A stretch of 64,000 nucleotides of DNA from contig NC_135212.1 in assembly GCF_052324685.1 (NCBI RefSeq), forward strand, positions 46,912,825-46,976,824. Direction: 5' to 3'. A program made the position numbers and the translations under genes. This document shows, in pieces, positions 34,127 through 48,091 of this stretch. A model generated the notes under the pieces. It was given only the letters and a program-made list of their open reading frames with translations, made no database searches and was not told the origin of the DNA. This DNA comes from Brachyhypopomus gauderio. Lineage: Eukaryota > Chordata > Actinopteri > Gymnotiformes > Hypopomidae. Numbering within the stretch: position 1 is the first letter of the stretch; each line of letters opens with the position of its first letter.

Positions 34127-36013
34127 TCAAGCACTCTCCTTAACCATGATTGGACCAAGGATTACTTCTCCTTCCAGCAGAGTACCTGCAAAAAAAAAGG
34201 GGGGGGAAGGGATTTAGGCTCTGCTTGCAAGTTCACATCACCTTTAGTCCAAGCTCCAGACCTTCTCCAAGAAGGATCAGGTACCGGCACGTACCTCCGT
34301 CCTCAGACAAGTCTCGACCCTTCCGGAAGCTACAGGTGGTCTCGCAACAGCCACACACCTGGTCAGGCCCATATGCTGCAGTCCACCTGTAAAGCCAGAA
34401 TACCCAAGTTTACCAGCTAGGCCTCACCAGTAACCTGCTGGTTTCAGGACCACAGCCACATACCTGTTGCTAGAGAACGAACAAGCTTTGTGCTCAGCAT
34501 CAGCAGAGTAAGAAGCTGGAGTTGCCTTCATAAAGCATGTGAAGTAGAGCTGGAGAGACAGGGGTTAGTTCAGACAGCCAGTCATTCTACTCACCCCCCT
34601 ACCAAACATGCTTACATACCAAACCACTGTTGTCCTGCTGAAACTTGAATGCCTCCAACTGAAACCTCAGCTTGTCTGCTTCAGTTTGGGGCAGGAAGTG
34701 AGAATGGGAACCTGTGAGCTTGGCATCAATCAGGCACCTGCAATCATTTGTGCAGTCAGACCACAACTAGCTGATCTCTACAGCCATCACAAAGCCCACA
34801 AGGAAGCCACTCACCCATGGTTATCTATGAAGGCATAACTGGGGACTGCAGTCACATCAGGAAACACCGTGGCCACACAGGTGTCCAGATACACACGAAG
34901 GGGCACATGGTAGAACTGAATTACAGATGCCTCAACACTGATCACATCATGCAGGAAGTACTGGTTGGAGAGCCTTTCAGATGTCCAGTCATCTGGGAGA
35001 AGAAACCTCATTAGGTCCAGTTCTGGCACAGATCAGTAGGTCTGGTGTAGCCATGGGACAAACCTGTCATGAGCCTCAGGGAGAAGACAAGCTGTTCCTC
35101 AGCAACTTGGGTAGAAGCATATGGGATCCAGGCAGGCATCAGAGCATTGCTGCTTACATTGTGGAGCCTACAAAGCATTTGATGGTCATCAGATTGAACA
35201 GAGCCTTCCAAATAATACTGAACAGCACATCTGGTAGGGTCCAATACCTTGGATAGTGACACTCGATGCGAACCTCAGCACCAACAGTTCTCACAATAGG
35301 AGTGTGAGCAAAATTGTGGGGAACATAGCGGACGTAGAAGACGTAGACCAGCTCATCTGGAGTCATCTGTTAAGAAAGAAGTGGTGTTATTGCATGCAGG
35401 TTTAACACAGCACTGAAGCGTTCACTTCATAGACACTCACACTGGTAGTACTGTTGCAGGCCTGCAGTGCTGACTGGAAGATGAGAACTTGAGCAGCACG
35501 GTCCTCCCCACTGACGGCACAGTTTCCCAGGGTGATCTCAGATGGATTTATCAGCTCACCGGTTCCAAACAGGTCCTTCTTGACCTCCACATGTACGCCA
35601 GTCTCACCACACTCTGCTGCTACACTTGCAGTAGGAACAGGGGGGCTCATCTGAAACTGCATTAGTGGCTGCCTTGCTGGTAGTTGAGGGTCATTGGGGA
35701 AATGCCATGCCACCTGCTTCACAGGTCCCTGAAATACTTGCTGGGACTGAACATTGGAAGGCTGCTGCACAGGTATCTGCACAGGATTCCAGGACTGCTG
35801 GCTAAATGAGCCTTGTGCAGGCCCTGTGGGGTTAGAAACATGGCTCCCCTGAGAAGCCCCTCCAGCAACCACTTGCCTTATTGCTTGAGGCTGCTGATGA
35901 GGTTGTAGTCCAGCTGGAAGTTGAGATTTGAACACTCCTTGTAGTTGTGCATCAGACAACACAAACACACCCAGCAACAGCACCACACCAAGCCCCACTT
36001 TGCTCAAACCCAT
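34127..36013 (-). CDS. zp3: zona pellucida sperm-binding protein 3-like, copy 5
   Basis: Complete. Exons in mRNA order: 36013-35441, 35366-35248, 35167-35064, 34992-34815, 34737-34620, 34549-34464, 34386-34295, 34185-34127. Predicted 442 aa, same protein as copies 2-4. Its upstream spacer carries the marker GATGTCTTTTTGAG shared only with copy 6, so 5 and 6 form a recent pair. Confidence 0.95.
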
Positions 36014-36091
36014 TGTTGTTGTTCTTCTTCTTCTCCCTAAAAACAATTAATTAAAAAAGCTCACACATAGCAGTCTTGTTTGACCATTCCA

Positions 36092-36098
36092 TTTTATA
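36092..36098 (-). promoter_or_regulatory. TATA box of zp3 copy 5
   Basis: TATAAAA in the same context and at the same distance from the ATG as in copy 1. Confidence 0.68.
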
Positions 36099-37136
36099 CC
36101 ATAAAGGAGGCTTGCAGCCCCACCCCCTGCTAATGAGCTTAACGTCTCTCTGAACCTGATGATGACTTTACTACTCTTTCACAGCTGACACAAATCAATA
36201 CTCCTCACTCTTAAAACAGGCTCTTAAACTGTTGTTTGCATGGGTGTATGGTTCTATAGAATTGCCCTAAAGAACTATTTTCAGTACTAGTTGGCACCTT
36301 TAAAGAGTGCTCTTGTACAGAATATATAGTAGTGGGCAAACGTTTTGAGAATGGCACAAGGTTCTGAGCAATTTTGCTGCCTCAGGTTTTTTTTAACCTT
36401 ATTTCAGATGTTTATATGATATAATGATATAATTGATGGTACAATTATAAGCAATCCATATATTTATCTTTTTATTGACAAATGCATCCAGTTTAAATAA
36501 TGAAATAATCTTATTATTAGTCATCAAAGCATCAAAACGTGATCGCCAGTGATGTCTTTTTGAGACTTTAGCAATGTGGGAGAATTTCATCGGTACAAAT
36601 GAATGATTTACCTAACATAGATGGCAAGGAATAAATGCTCCAAGACAAAGAGGCACCTGGCCTGATTATTCGTCCATGTATAGTGTTGGTGCTATGGGTT
36701 TCTTGAGGACTGGATGGGAGACACCTGCATCTACATCACCATTGAAGCCCTAGTGTATTTGAAATGTATCTCAATGATAATTCTATTTTATGTAAGAATT
36801 TAAATTTGTGCATGTGTGTGTTTATGGCAGGGGCATATATATGGGGAGGGGGGAGTTGTGTGGTTTATATTAGTGTGTGTGTGTGTGTGTGTCACACCTT
36901 GCTTCCAGGTGAGGGTAGATACGATCAAACGAGAGTATGGGATATATTAAAGAGCGATGGCAAGCCACCATAGCCCATTCGATACAAGGGTGTTTTTAAT
37001 GAACACCCTAAATAACACTGCCATTAACTGGAAATGGCAAAACATACAAAAAAGTACAAACAAACCAAAAAAAATCTACTTACATCAACACCTCCACTCA
37101 TTGGTTCAACTATAAACCAACCATCTAACAGACCTG

Positions 37137-40100
37137 GGGCCTCATGTATGAACGGTGCGTATGTACAAAAACATTGCATACGCTATGATTCACGCAAACG
37201 GTCAGATGTACTAAATGTGAGTTGAACGTGAGAAAGTGCGTACCCTGACGACACTTTCACTTCAGGCGTATGCATGTTTCTAATGTGTTTTTGTCAATTA
37301 GTGACACTTAAAGGTGATGCATTGAAATTACAACTATTAAGATATCATTTACACACAAATTGTAGTAAGCCCTTATTGTGTAAAATAAAGTAAAATATAG
37401 CCGCAAGCGGCAATTGGCGGGTTCACACACGAATAGGCCACTTGGCTTCAATAGGCAATAGACCCAATAGGTTCTTTAGACCCAAAAGAAGCTGTTTGAT
37501 TTATTTGTGCATTTTTTCCACTCAATGTGCAAAAAAATGTTCAATTGGGGCACTAAAGGCCCAAAAGGATCAAAATAATGTGTATTGGCAAAATGATTCA
37601 AATCACAGAACTAAATCACATGCTGAGATCAGCTTTGTGTGTGTGTTTGTGTGGTATTTCATGTGAGAAATAGTTTTCAGTCCGTTCCGATGTTTGGCCA
37701 CTAGATGGAGCCCAAGTACTACCATACTGATATCTCATTAATCTCAGTAATGCAATATGACATTTTGGTGAATTAAAAGGTTCATTTCTGGTCAGGCAGT
37801 GCACTTTTTGTTATAAGATGCAATTGCAATGTTATAGAACTTATTGATCTGGATCATACAAGACCAATTACTTGTCTGTATTCTGCATAACAAGATTGCA
37901 GCATGAGTTTTTATGTTTTCTTAGGTTTTTGGGTACTGTAGCGCCCCCGACAGGCCAATTTGAACCAAACTTGGCATACCTCACAAGGACTTCAGGATAT
38001 AAAAGCCTTTCAAATTGGGAATTGATTGCATACATGGTTTATGAGTTATAGCAATATAGGTCATATATGGCATGGCCACAATGATATAATGGGAAAATGG
38101 ACCAATCAGAAAAATAAAAATCCAACATTTTTTTACTCAGTTTTTACCTACAGAGTCTACTGATTATGCTCATAGCAATTTTGCCATAATTGGATCAAAT
38201 TCCTATGACTAGTTTGTAAATAGCTATTTTCAAACAATTGATGAATGTGACAAAAGTATGCATTTTTTAATAGGACTTGTAATTGCAAAGTTGTCAGGTC
38301 TACTGCAAGGAATAAAAAGAAACAAGTTGCATGTTCCTAAGTGAAAATTTGGAGGAGTTATGCATGATTTTCACAAATAGCGCCACCTAGTGGCCAAATG
38401 TTTCAAAACTGCACAGCATGACACATAGTCCTGAGATATGCACAGTGGTGAGGTTTCATGTTGTTTGGCCAATGGTAAGTCTGTCAAATGGCCAATTAAT
38501 TCAAATAAAAATTAATTGGCTCATGGCGGCCATGTTTTTTGAGTGATGATGTCATCATTGTGTGTCTTGATATCACTTGGGCCCCTGATGATGCCTGTAA
38601 AGTTTTGGCTTGATGTGACTAATGGTTTCTGAGATACAGTTTTTCCCATGTTATAGCGCCCCCTATTGGACAATCGTGGCCAGCTTTGACGTATGACCTC
38701 GTAGTCATGTGCCCTAACAACGGTTAAAATTTTATGAAGATCGGTCAAAGCGTTGCTGAGATATGGCTGTTTAAGTAAATTTGGCCACGCCTCGGAGCTA
38801 TTGATTGACATGTGACAACCAGACTGTATGCAAATCTCAAAATGTTTTTAAGCAACTTTGATAATGAGATTCTCCTGAATATTTTGACACCAAGGTTGTG
38901 GTGATCCGATGAAAAACCAGGGACTAGTACAAAAAAGTAGGTTTTGCATATTATGCAAATTAGCAAAAAATCTAAGTAGGCGGAGCTTAATGGTTCTTGA
39001 GGCTTTTTTGTTTGGCTTGAGCCAAGGAATCCATCAGAAGTGGAATTTTGTTTCTAGGCCCTACGGTTTGGGAGATAAGGACCAAAACGCAAAATGGTGC
39101 GCTATAGCGCCACCATCAGGCCAATGTGGGTCCCTGTCTCTATTTCTCTCATTGCACACCTGCTGCACCTTGCTGGCAAGTTTGGTCTTTCTGGGCCTTA
39201 CGGTCTAGGCTGCAGTATGCGTTTTACAGGGGGAAAAATAATAATAATAATAATAAGAAAAATCTCAGCAATTACAATAGGTTTCCCACACTACGTGTGT
39301 GAACCCTAATTAATCTGAAAATTAAATACTAAATTAATCCGACATTTTCATTGCCTTACTGAAATAATTCAACGCGTTTCCACTTAGCGTAGATTATATA
39401 AACATGCATGAAATGTTGTGCTGGAGTTCTTAGGAGATGGCAGCGTTGGCATTACTGGAAGATATTGCTAATGGCCGAATTCGCCGAGAGCGCGTTTTCC
39501 GTGACCATTATGACATTTTGGCCCATGATGATGACTGGCTTATAAGCCGTTTCAGATTTCCAAGAGCTGTCCTCTTGTGCTGAGTTGGGTCCAGTTTTGG
39601 AGAGAGAAACGCGAGGAGTCGCGCATTGCCAGTTCCTTTACAGGTGCTGACAACGCTCGGCTTCCTGGCGACAGGCTCGTTTCAAAGAGAACTGGCAGAC
39701 CGGTCGGGGATATCCCAGTCATCTTTGAGCCTTACCATGCCAACTGTTTTGGATGAGATCATCTGCCTATCAGCTAATTACATATGGTTTCCATATGAAG
39801 CCGTTTACCAGGCAACCATTAAAGCGCAATTTGCAGCGATAGCTGGTTTCCCTAATGTAATCGGAGCGATTGACTGCACATTTCTATAAAGGCACCATCT
39901 GAGGAGGAATTTGCTCATGTGAATAAAAAGCACTTTAATTCCATAAACGTGCAAATAATCTAATGCAAAAATGTGCCTTACTAATGTAGTGGCACGCTGG
40001 CCTAGGTCAACCCAATGATTTGTACATCCTTACAAACAGCATGGTTGGGATAAGATTACAAGCTAGCAGAGTGCGTGATGGGTGGCTTCTTGGTAAGCAA

Positions 40101-41049
40101 CAAATTTAAAGCATTTAAATAAAAGCATGTGACATTTCCAGCTTAGAATCATTCATTTAAAACATGGGTAATTGTTAAATTACTTGGGAAACCGCGGCTA
40201 CGCGCTCAATGCGTGGCTAATGACCCTTTGTAATCCACAGACTGACCGGGAGCAGAGATACAATTCTCTCCATTCTCGCACCCGGTCAGTCGTGGAGAAG
40301 GCAATTGGGCAGCTGAAAAGCTGGTGGCGCTGGCTGGACAGGACCGTGGGAATGCTACTGTATCGGCCAGAGAATGTGTGTCGTATGGTGAGGGCATGTG
40401 GGGTCCTGCACAATGTTGCGCACAGGTATGCCGTGCCCTTGTTAGAGGTGGTTGAGCAACCAGCGGACCCAGAGCCACAACAAATTAAAGCACAGCCTAA
40501 CCCAGGTTCCATACAAGCAATGCAACAAATCATAGCTACAATATTAAAATGTAAGAGACAGCATTCAAATTTGAACCAATTCTTTTATTGAGTGGCTGAT
40601 GCTAGTGAGCGCATTTTTTAGGTGCATTGTTCTGACCCCACAACATTTAAAGCTTCACACATGCTGTCCCTCTCAGACCTTTTGCACTTTGCCGTAATGC
40701 CACAACGTGCCAAACAAACATTTTTTCCGCACCTCTACTTCATTGAGGAGCGTCTCCACTTCACATTCGGTGAAGTTCCTCTTCTTTCCCCGTTTAGACA
40801 TGGTTTGTAATTGATCAGATAGGAAACTCTTCCAGTGCAGGGCAAATTTTAATGAATTTGCATATTTATAAGGAGGCGTGTCACAGGAGGAGTCAGCCAC
40901 TCTCTTGATTGGGATGTACAAAAGAAATGTCTGTGGATTCCCGCACGGTTTGATACATCCGGCTTTTTTTTTGCGTACGCAATTTTCTGGATTTGTACGT
41001 ACGCCAATTTTTAGTAAGAAATCCATGCAAGTCTTTGTACATGAGGCCC
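37137..41049. mobile_element. dead PIF/Harbinger transposon, unit 5, split by an insertion
   Basis: The usual Harbinger element interrupted at 37395-39307 by a younger 1.9-kb insertion. Transposase pieces at 39437-39889 and 40172-40591; Myb/SANT-like remnant at 40673-40801 (minus). It shares with unit 6 a 23-bp deletion in the stretch after the transposase (GTGCATTGTTCTG where the other units have an extra ATATAATTCTGCCAGTGTGC-type segment). Confidence 0.85.
37395..39307. mobile_element. 1.9-kb non-coding insertion, family not assigned
   Basis: Inserted in the 5' part of the Harbinger copy; the intact empty site is visible in unit 6 at about 45603. It starts near ATATAGCCGCAAGCGGCAAT, which can fold (GCCGC AA GCGGC), and ends CGTGTGTGAACCCT. 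A perfect 13-bp inverted pair, GGGTTCACACACG at 37419-37431 and CGTGTGTGAACCC at 39294-39306, links the two ends. An AAT run precedes the 3' end. Inside, blocks like TAGCGCCCCC or TAGCGCCACC followed by a GGCCAA-like stretch recur near 37938, 38380, 38652 and 39104. No protein-coding frame. Target duplication is at most AA. It resembles dispersed non-autonomous repeats of fish. Confidence 0.7.
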
Positions 41050-41582
41050 CTGGGGGGTATTTCAGAACGCAGGTTAAGCATCTATCTCAGGGTATGACAA
41101 TGGCAAAACATACAAAAAAAAAGTACAAACAAGACTGCTGGTGATGATGGTAATTTTGCAAGTTGATTTTTCTTTTTCTGGTAACACTTGACGTCACAAA
41201 AGGTTAATGAAAGGGATATTTTAAGCATACTTTCAAATACTCTAACGAATGAGTTTAACAAATGCCTAGATAGCACAGACACGTCCCCGAGACGCAACAT
41301 TAACATCAAAATATCACCCAAGCATCGCGTTCTATTATCGAACGTCATGTGTGTCCGATTCAATGCTCCTACATTGCTAGTGTCAAAATATCACTAGCGA
41401 TCACGTTCCGATGCTTTGACGACCAATACCATCATTTAGTTATTTAACCTGGATGAATGTATGGATTGCTTATACCATCTGCACTAAAGGTACTGTGACT
41501 ACTTGGCCTGGGAACTAGAACCACAACTATAGAACTACGTTTGGACCACAAATACGGACTTGTGCTAGCAGGCCGCCCAATG

Positions 41583-41757
41583 GAGGATGGGTTCTCTTTT
41601 GAGTCTTGGTCCTCCCGAGGTTTCTTCCTAATCCCCACCATCATAGGGAGATTTTCCTTGCCACTGTCGCCTTTGGCTTGCTCATTAGGGATCTGGACCC
41701 ATACGATTGTAAAGCTGCTTTGACACATGTGTTCAAGCACTATATAAATAAATTTGA
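41583..41757 (+). mobile_element. L2 LINE 3'-end fragment, unit 5/6 boundary
   Basis: Same fragment as the other units; single TGACGTCA in the preceding spacer B. Confidence 0.72.
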
Positions 41758-42341
41758 CTACAGCAAAAGTTCAATATTGATCCACCCAAGACTTCTAGTC
41801 CAAATAAGCTTTGCTTGTGTAAACAGCACAGATAACGTCCCACTACGGCCTTGGTCAAACCAAGTATAAGGTGTACATGCATTCTAGGCCAATTTTAGGG
41901 ATTACTGAAGGTAGGCTCAAATGGCAAGAGCAAGACTGCTTCATGAACCATTACAAATGACATTTTCAGGAGATGCAGCTACCCGAACTTCATTTCAGAA
42001 AGATCTCCAAGACAAGAAAGTTGTGCCTATTATGAGAACACCTTTCTCCAGCAGCATCTACCAACCTTCCTTTGTTACTCATGTCTGGGTTTGGCATCAA
42101 AGCTGGCATGCAGGTGTACAGCAATTTCACCTGACCTTTGGCAGTTGGTCATTTGCTCAAAATGCCATGTAGAAACCTAGGTCAAATTCAGGTTTGATCA
42201 CCTTAAGCTACATTTGGCAATTAATACATTGATTTACATGACAGCTGAAGACCTAGACTAGGCTCAGCCCAATTGCATAGCAACACAGGACAGGTTGTGG
42301 AGTCAAAGCACAAGGTTTATTTCATTCAAGACATGGGGCCA

Positions 42342-44225
42342 TCAAGCACTCTCCTTAACCATGATTGGACCAAGGATTACTTCTCCTTCCAGCAGAGTAC
42401 CTGCAAAAAAAAGGGGGGAAGGGATTTAGGCTCTGCTTGCAAGTTCACATCACCTTTAGTCCAAGCTCCAGACCTTCTCCAAGAAGGATCAGGTACCGGC
42501 ACGTACCTCCGTCCTCAGACAAGTCTCGACCCTTCCGGAAGCTACAGGTGGTCTCGCAACAGCCACACACCTGGTCAGGCCCATATGCTGCAGTCCACCT
42601 GTAAAGCCAGAATACCCAAGTTTACCAGCTAGGCCTCACCAGTAACCTGCTGGTTTCAGGACCACAGCCACATACCTGTTGCTAGAGAACGAACAAGCTT
42701 TGTGCTCAGCATCAGCAGAGTAAGAAGCTGGAGTTGCCTTCATAAAGCATGTGAAGTAGAGCTGGAGAGACAGGGGTTAGTTCAGACAGCCAGTCATTCT
42801 ACTCACCCCCCTACCAAACATGCTTACATACCAAACCACTGTTGTCCTGCTGAAACTTGAATGCCTCCAACTGAAACCTCAGCTTGTCTGCTTCAGTTTG
42901 GGGCAGGAAGTGAGAATGGGAACCTGTGAGCTTGGCATCAATCAGGCACCTGCAATCATTTGTGCAGTCAGACCACAACTAGCTGATCTCTACAGCCATC
43001 ACAAAGCCCACAAGGAAGCCACTCACCCATGGTTATCTATGAAGGCATAACTGGGGACTGCAGTCACATCAGGAAACACCGTGGCCACACAGGTGTCCAG
43101 ATACACACGAAGGGGCACATGGTAGAACTGAATTACAGATGCCTCAACACTGATCACATCATGCAGGAAGTACTGGTTGGAGAGCCTTTCAGATGTCCAG
43201 TCATCTGGGAGAAGAAACCTCATTAGGTCCAGTTCTGGCACAGATCAGTAGGTCTGGTGTAGCCATGGGACAAACCTGTCATGAGCCTCAGGGAGAAGAC
43301 AAGCTGTTCCTCAGCAACTTGGGTAGAAGCATATGGGATCCAGGCAGGCATCAGAGCATTGCTGCTTACATTGTGGAGCCTACAAAGCATTTGATGGTCA
43401 TCAGATTGAACAGAGCCTTCCAAATAATACTGAACAGCACATCTGGTAGGGTCCAATACCTTGGATAGTGACACTCGATGCGAACCTCAGCACCAACAGT
43501 TCTCACAATAGGAGTGTGAGCAAAATTGTGGGGAACATAGCGGACGTAGAAGACGTAGACCAGCTCATCTGGAGTCATCTGTTAAGAAAGAAGTGGTGTT
43601 ATTGCATGCAGGTTTAACACAGCACTGAAGCGTTCACTTCATAGACACTCACACTGGTAGTACTGTTGCAGGCCTGCAGTGCTGACTGGAAGATGAGAAC
43701 TTGAGCAGCACGGTCCTCCCCACTGACGGCACAGTTTCCCAGGGTGATCTCAGATGGATTTATCAGCTCACCGGTTCCAAACAGGTCCTTCTTGACCTCC
43801 ACATGTACGCCAGTCTCACCACACTCTGCTGCTACACTTGCAGTAGGAACAGGGGGGCTCATCTGAAACTGCATTAGTGGCTGCCTTGCTGGTAGTTGAG
43901 GGTCATTGGGGAAATGCCATGCCACCTGCTTCACAGGTCCCTGAAATACTTGCTGGGACTGAACATTGGAAGGCTGCTGCACAGGTATCTGCACAGGATT
44001 CCAGGACTGCTGGCTAAATGAGCCTTGTGCAGGCCCTGTGGGGTTAGAAACATGGCTCCCCTGAGAAGCCCCTCCAGCAACCACTTGCCTTATTGCTTGA
44101 GGCTGCTGATGAGGTTGTAGTCCAGCTGGAAGTTGAGATTTGAACACTCCTTGTAGTTGTGCATCAGACAACACAAACACACCCAGCAACAGCACCACAC
44201 CAAGCCCCACTTTGCTCAAACCCAT
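42342..44225 (-). CDS. zp3: zona pellucida sperm-binding protein 3-like, copy 6
   Basis: Complete. Exons in mRNA order: 44225-43653, 43578-43460, 43379-43276, 43204-43027, 42949-42832, 42761-42676, 42598-42507, 42400-42342. Predicted 442 aa. Nearly identical to copy 5 throughout gene and flanks, with a shorter acceptor tract before exon 8 (A8G6). Confidence 0.95.
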
Positions 44226-44303
44226 TGTTGTTGTTCTTCTTCTTCTCCCTAAAAACAATTAATTAAAAAAGCTCACACATAGCAGTCTTGTTTGACCATT
44301 CCA

Positions 44304-44310
44304 TTTTATA
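44304..44310 (-). promoter_or_regulatory. TATA box of zp3 copy 6
   Basis: TATAAAA in the same context as copy 1. Confidence 0.68.
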
Positions 44311-45348
44311 CCATAAAGGAGGCTTGCAGCCCCACCCCCTGCTAATGAGCTTAACGTCTCTCTGAACCTGATGATGACTTTACTACTCTTTCACAGCTGA
44401 CACAAATCAATACTCCTCACTCTTAAAACAGGCTCTTAAACTGTTGTTTGCATGGGTGTATGGTTCTATAGAATTGCCCTAAAGAACTATTTTCAGTACT
44501 AGTTGGCACCTTTAAAGAGTGCTCTTGTACAGAATATATAGTAGTGGGCAAACGTTTTGAGAATGGCACAAGGTTCTGAGCAATTTTGCTGCCTCAGGTT
44601 TTTTTTAACCTTATTTCAGATGTTTATATGATATAATGATATAATTGATGGTACAATTATAAGCAATCCATATATTTATCTTTTTATTGACAAATGCATC
44701 CAGTTTAAATAATGAAATAATCTTATTATTAGTCATCAAAGCATCAAAACGTGATCGCCAGTGATGTCTTTTTGAGACTTTAGCAATGTGGGAGAATTTC
44801 ATCGGTACAAATGAATGATTTACCTAACATAGATGGCAAGGAATAAATGCTCCAAGACAAAGAGGCACCTGGCCTGATTATTCGTCCATGTATAGTGTTG
44901 GTGCTATGGGTTTCTTGAGGACTGGATGGGAGACACCTGCATCTACATCACCATTGAAGCCCTAGTGTATTTGAAATGTATCTCAATGATAATTCTATTT
45001 TATGTAAGAATTTAAATTTGTGCATGTGTGTGTTTATGGCAGGGGCATATATATGGGGAGGGGGGAGTTGTGTGGTTTATATTAGTGTGTGTGTGTGTGT
45101 GTGTCACACCTTGCTTCCAGGTGAGGGTAGATACGATCAAACGAGAGTATGGGATATATTAAAGAGCGATGGCAAGCCACCATAGCCCATTCGATACAAG
45201 GGTGTTTTTAATGAACACCCTAAATAACACTGCCATTAACTGGAAATGGCAAAACATACAAAAAAGTACAAACAAACCAAAAAAAATCTACTTACATCAA
45301 CACCTCCACTCATTGGTTCAACTATAAACCAACCATCTAACAGACCTG

Positions 45349-47346
45349 GGGCCTCATGTATGAACGGTGCGTATGTACAAAAACATTGCATACGCTATGA
45401 TTCACGCAAACGGTCAGATGTACTAAATGTGAGTTGAACGTGAGAAAGTGCGTACCCTGACGACACTTTCACTTCAGGCGTATGCATGTTTCTAATGTGT
45501 TTTTGTCAATTAGTGACACTTAAAGGTGATGCATTGAAATTACAACTATTAAGATATCATTTACACACAAATTGTAGTAAGCCCTTATTGTGTAAAATAA
45601 AGTAAATTAATCTGAAAATTAAATACTAAATTAATCCGACATTTTCATTGCCTTACTGAAATAATTCAACGCGTTTCCACTTAGCGTAGATTATATAAAC
45701 ATGCATGAAATGTTGTGCTGGAGTTCTTAGGAGATGGCAGCGTTGGCATTACTGGAAGATATTGCTAATGGCCGAATTCGCCGAGAGCGCGTTTTCCGTG
45801 ACCATTATGACATTTTGGCCCATGATGATGACTGGCTTATAAGCCGTTTCAGATTTCCAAGAGCTGTCCTCTTGTGCTGAGTTGGGTCCAGTTTTGGAGA
45901 GAGAAACGCGAGGAGTCGCGCATTGCCAGTTCCTTTACAGGTGCTGACAACGCTCGGCTTCCTGGCGACAGGCTCGTTTCAAAGAGAACTGGCAGACCGG
46001 TCGGGGATATCCCAGTCATCTTTGAGCCTTACCATGCCAACTGTTTTGGATGAGATCATCTGCCTATCAGCTAATTACATATGGTTTCCATATGAAGCCG
46101 TTTACCAGGCAACCATTAAAGCGCAATTTGCAGCGATAGCTGGTTTCCCTAATGTAATCGGAGCGATTGACTGCACATTTCTATAAAGGCACCATCTGAG
46201 GAGGAATTTGCTCATGTGAATAAAAAGCACTTTAATTCCATAAACGTGCAAATAATCTAATGCAAAAATGTGCCTTACTAATGTAGTGGCACGCTGGCCT
46301 AGGTCAACCCAATGATTTGTACATCCTTACAAACAGCATGGTTGGGATAAGATTACAAGCTAGCAGAGTGCGTGATGGGTGGCTTCTTGGTAAGCAACAA
46401 ATTTAAAGCATTTAAATAAAAGCATGTGACATTTCCAGCTTAGAATCATTCATTTAAAACATGGGTAATTGTTAAATTACTTGGGAAACCGCGGCTACGC
46501 GCTCAATGCGTGGCTAATGACCCTTTGTAATCCACAGACTGACCGGGAGCAGAGATACAATTCTCTCCATTCTCGCACCCGGTCAGTCGTGGAGAAGGCA
46601 ATTGGGCAGCTGAAAAGCTGGTGGCGCTGGCTGGACAGGACCGTGGGAATGCTACTGTATCGGCCAGAGAATGTGTGTCGTATGGTGAGGGCATGTGGGG
46701 TCCTGCACAATGTTGCGCACAGGTATGCCGTGCCCTTGTTAGAGGTGGTTGAGCAACCAGCGGACCCAGAGCCACAACAAATTAAAGCACAGCCTAACCC
46801 AGGTTCCATACAAGCAATGCAACAAATCATAGCTACAATATTAAAATGTAAGAGACAGCATTCAAATTTGAACCAATTCTTTTATTGAGTGGCTGATGCT
46901 AGTGAGCGCATTTTTTAGGTGCATTGTTCTGACCCCACAACATTTAAAGCTTCACACATGCTGTCCCTCTCAGACCTTTTGCACTTTGCCGTAATGCCAC
47001 AACGTGCCAAACAAACATTTTTTCCGCACCTCTACTTCATTGAGGAGCGTCTCCACTTCACATTCGGTGAAGTTCCTCTTCTTTCCCCGTTTAGACATGG
47101 TTTGTAATTGATCAGATAGGAAACTCTTCCAGTGCAGGGCAAATTTTAATGAATTTGCATATTTATAAGGAGGCGTGTCACAGGAGGAGTCAGCCACTCT
47201 CTTGATTGGGATGTACAAAAGAAATGTCTGTGGATTCCCGCACGGTTTGATACATCCGGCTTTTTTTTTGCGTACGCAATTTTCTGGATTTGTACGTACG
47301 CCAATTTTTAGTAAGAAATCCATGCAAGTCTTTGTACATGAGGCCC
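45349..47346. mobile_element. dead PIF/Harbinger transposon, unit 6
   Basis: 1998 bp with CTG duplications; the 23-bp deletion shared with unit 5 explains the length. Transposase pieces at 45734-46186 and 46469-46888; Myb/SANT-like remnant at 46970-47098 (minus). It keeps the empty target site of the unit 5 insertion. Downstream spacer B has two TGACGTCA palindromes, unlike unit 5. Confidence 0.85.
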
Positions 47347-47916
47347 CTGGGGGGTATTTCAGAACGCAGGTTAAGCATCTATCTCAGGGTATGACAATGG
47401 CAAAACATACAAAAAAAAGTACAAACAAGACTGCTGGTGATGATGGTAATTTTGCAAGTTGATTTTTCTTTTTCTGGTAACACTTGACGTCACCTAGAAT
47501 GACGTCACAAAAGGTTAATGAAAGGGATATTTTAAGCATACTTTCAAATACGCTAACGAATGAGTTTAACAAATGCCTAGATAGCACAGACACGTCCCCG
47601 AGACGCAACATTAACATCAAAATATCACCCAAGCATCGCGTTCTATTATCGAACGTCATGTGTGTCAGAGTTGCGATTTAAAGAGTGTCCGATTCAATGC
47701 TCCTACATTGCTAGTGTCAAAATATCACTAGCGATCACGTTCCGATGCTTTGACGACCAATACCATCATTTAGTTATTTAACCTGGATGAATGTATGTAT
47801 TGCTTATACCATCTGCACTAAAGGTACTGTGACTACTTGGCCTGGGAACTAGAACCACAACTATAGAACTACGTTTGGACCACAAATACGGACTTGTGCT
47901 AGCAGGCCGCCCAATG

Positions 47917-48091
47917 GAGGATGGGTTCTCTTTTGAGTCTTGGTCCTCCCGAGGTTTCTTCCTAATCCCCACCATCATAGGGAGATTTTCCTTGCCACTG
48001 TCGCCTTTGGCTTGCTCATTAGGGATCTGGACCCATACGATTGTAAAGCTGCTTTGACACATGTGTTCAAGCACTATATAAATAAATTTGA
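47917..48091 (+). mobile_element. L2 LINE 3'-end fragment, unit 6/7 boundary
   Basis: Same fragment as the other units; the preceding spacer B has the two-CRE form and the longer CAGAGTTGCGATT segment. Confidence 0.72.
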
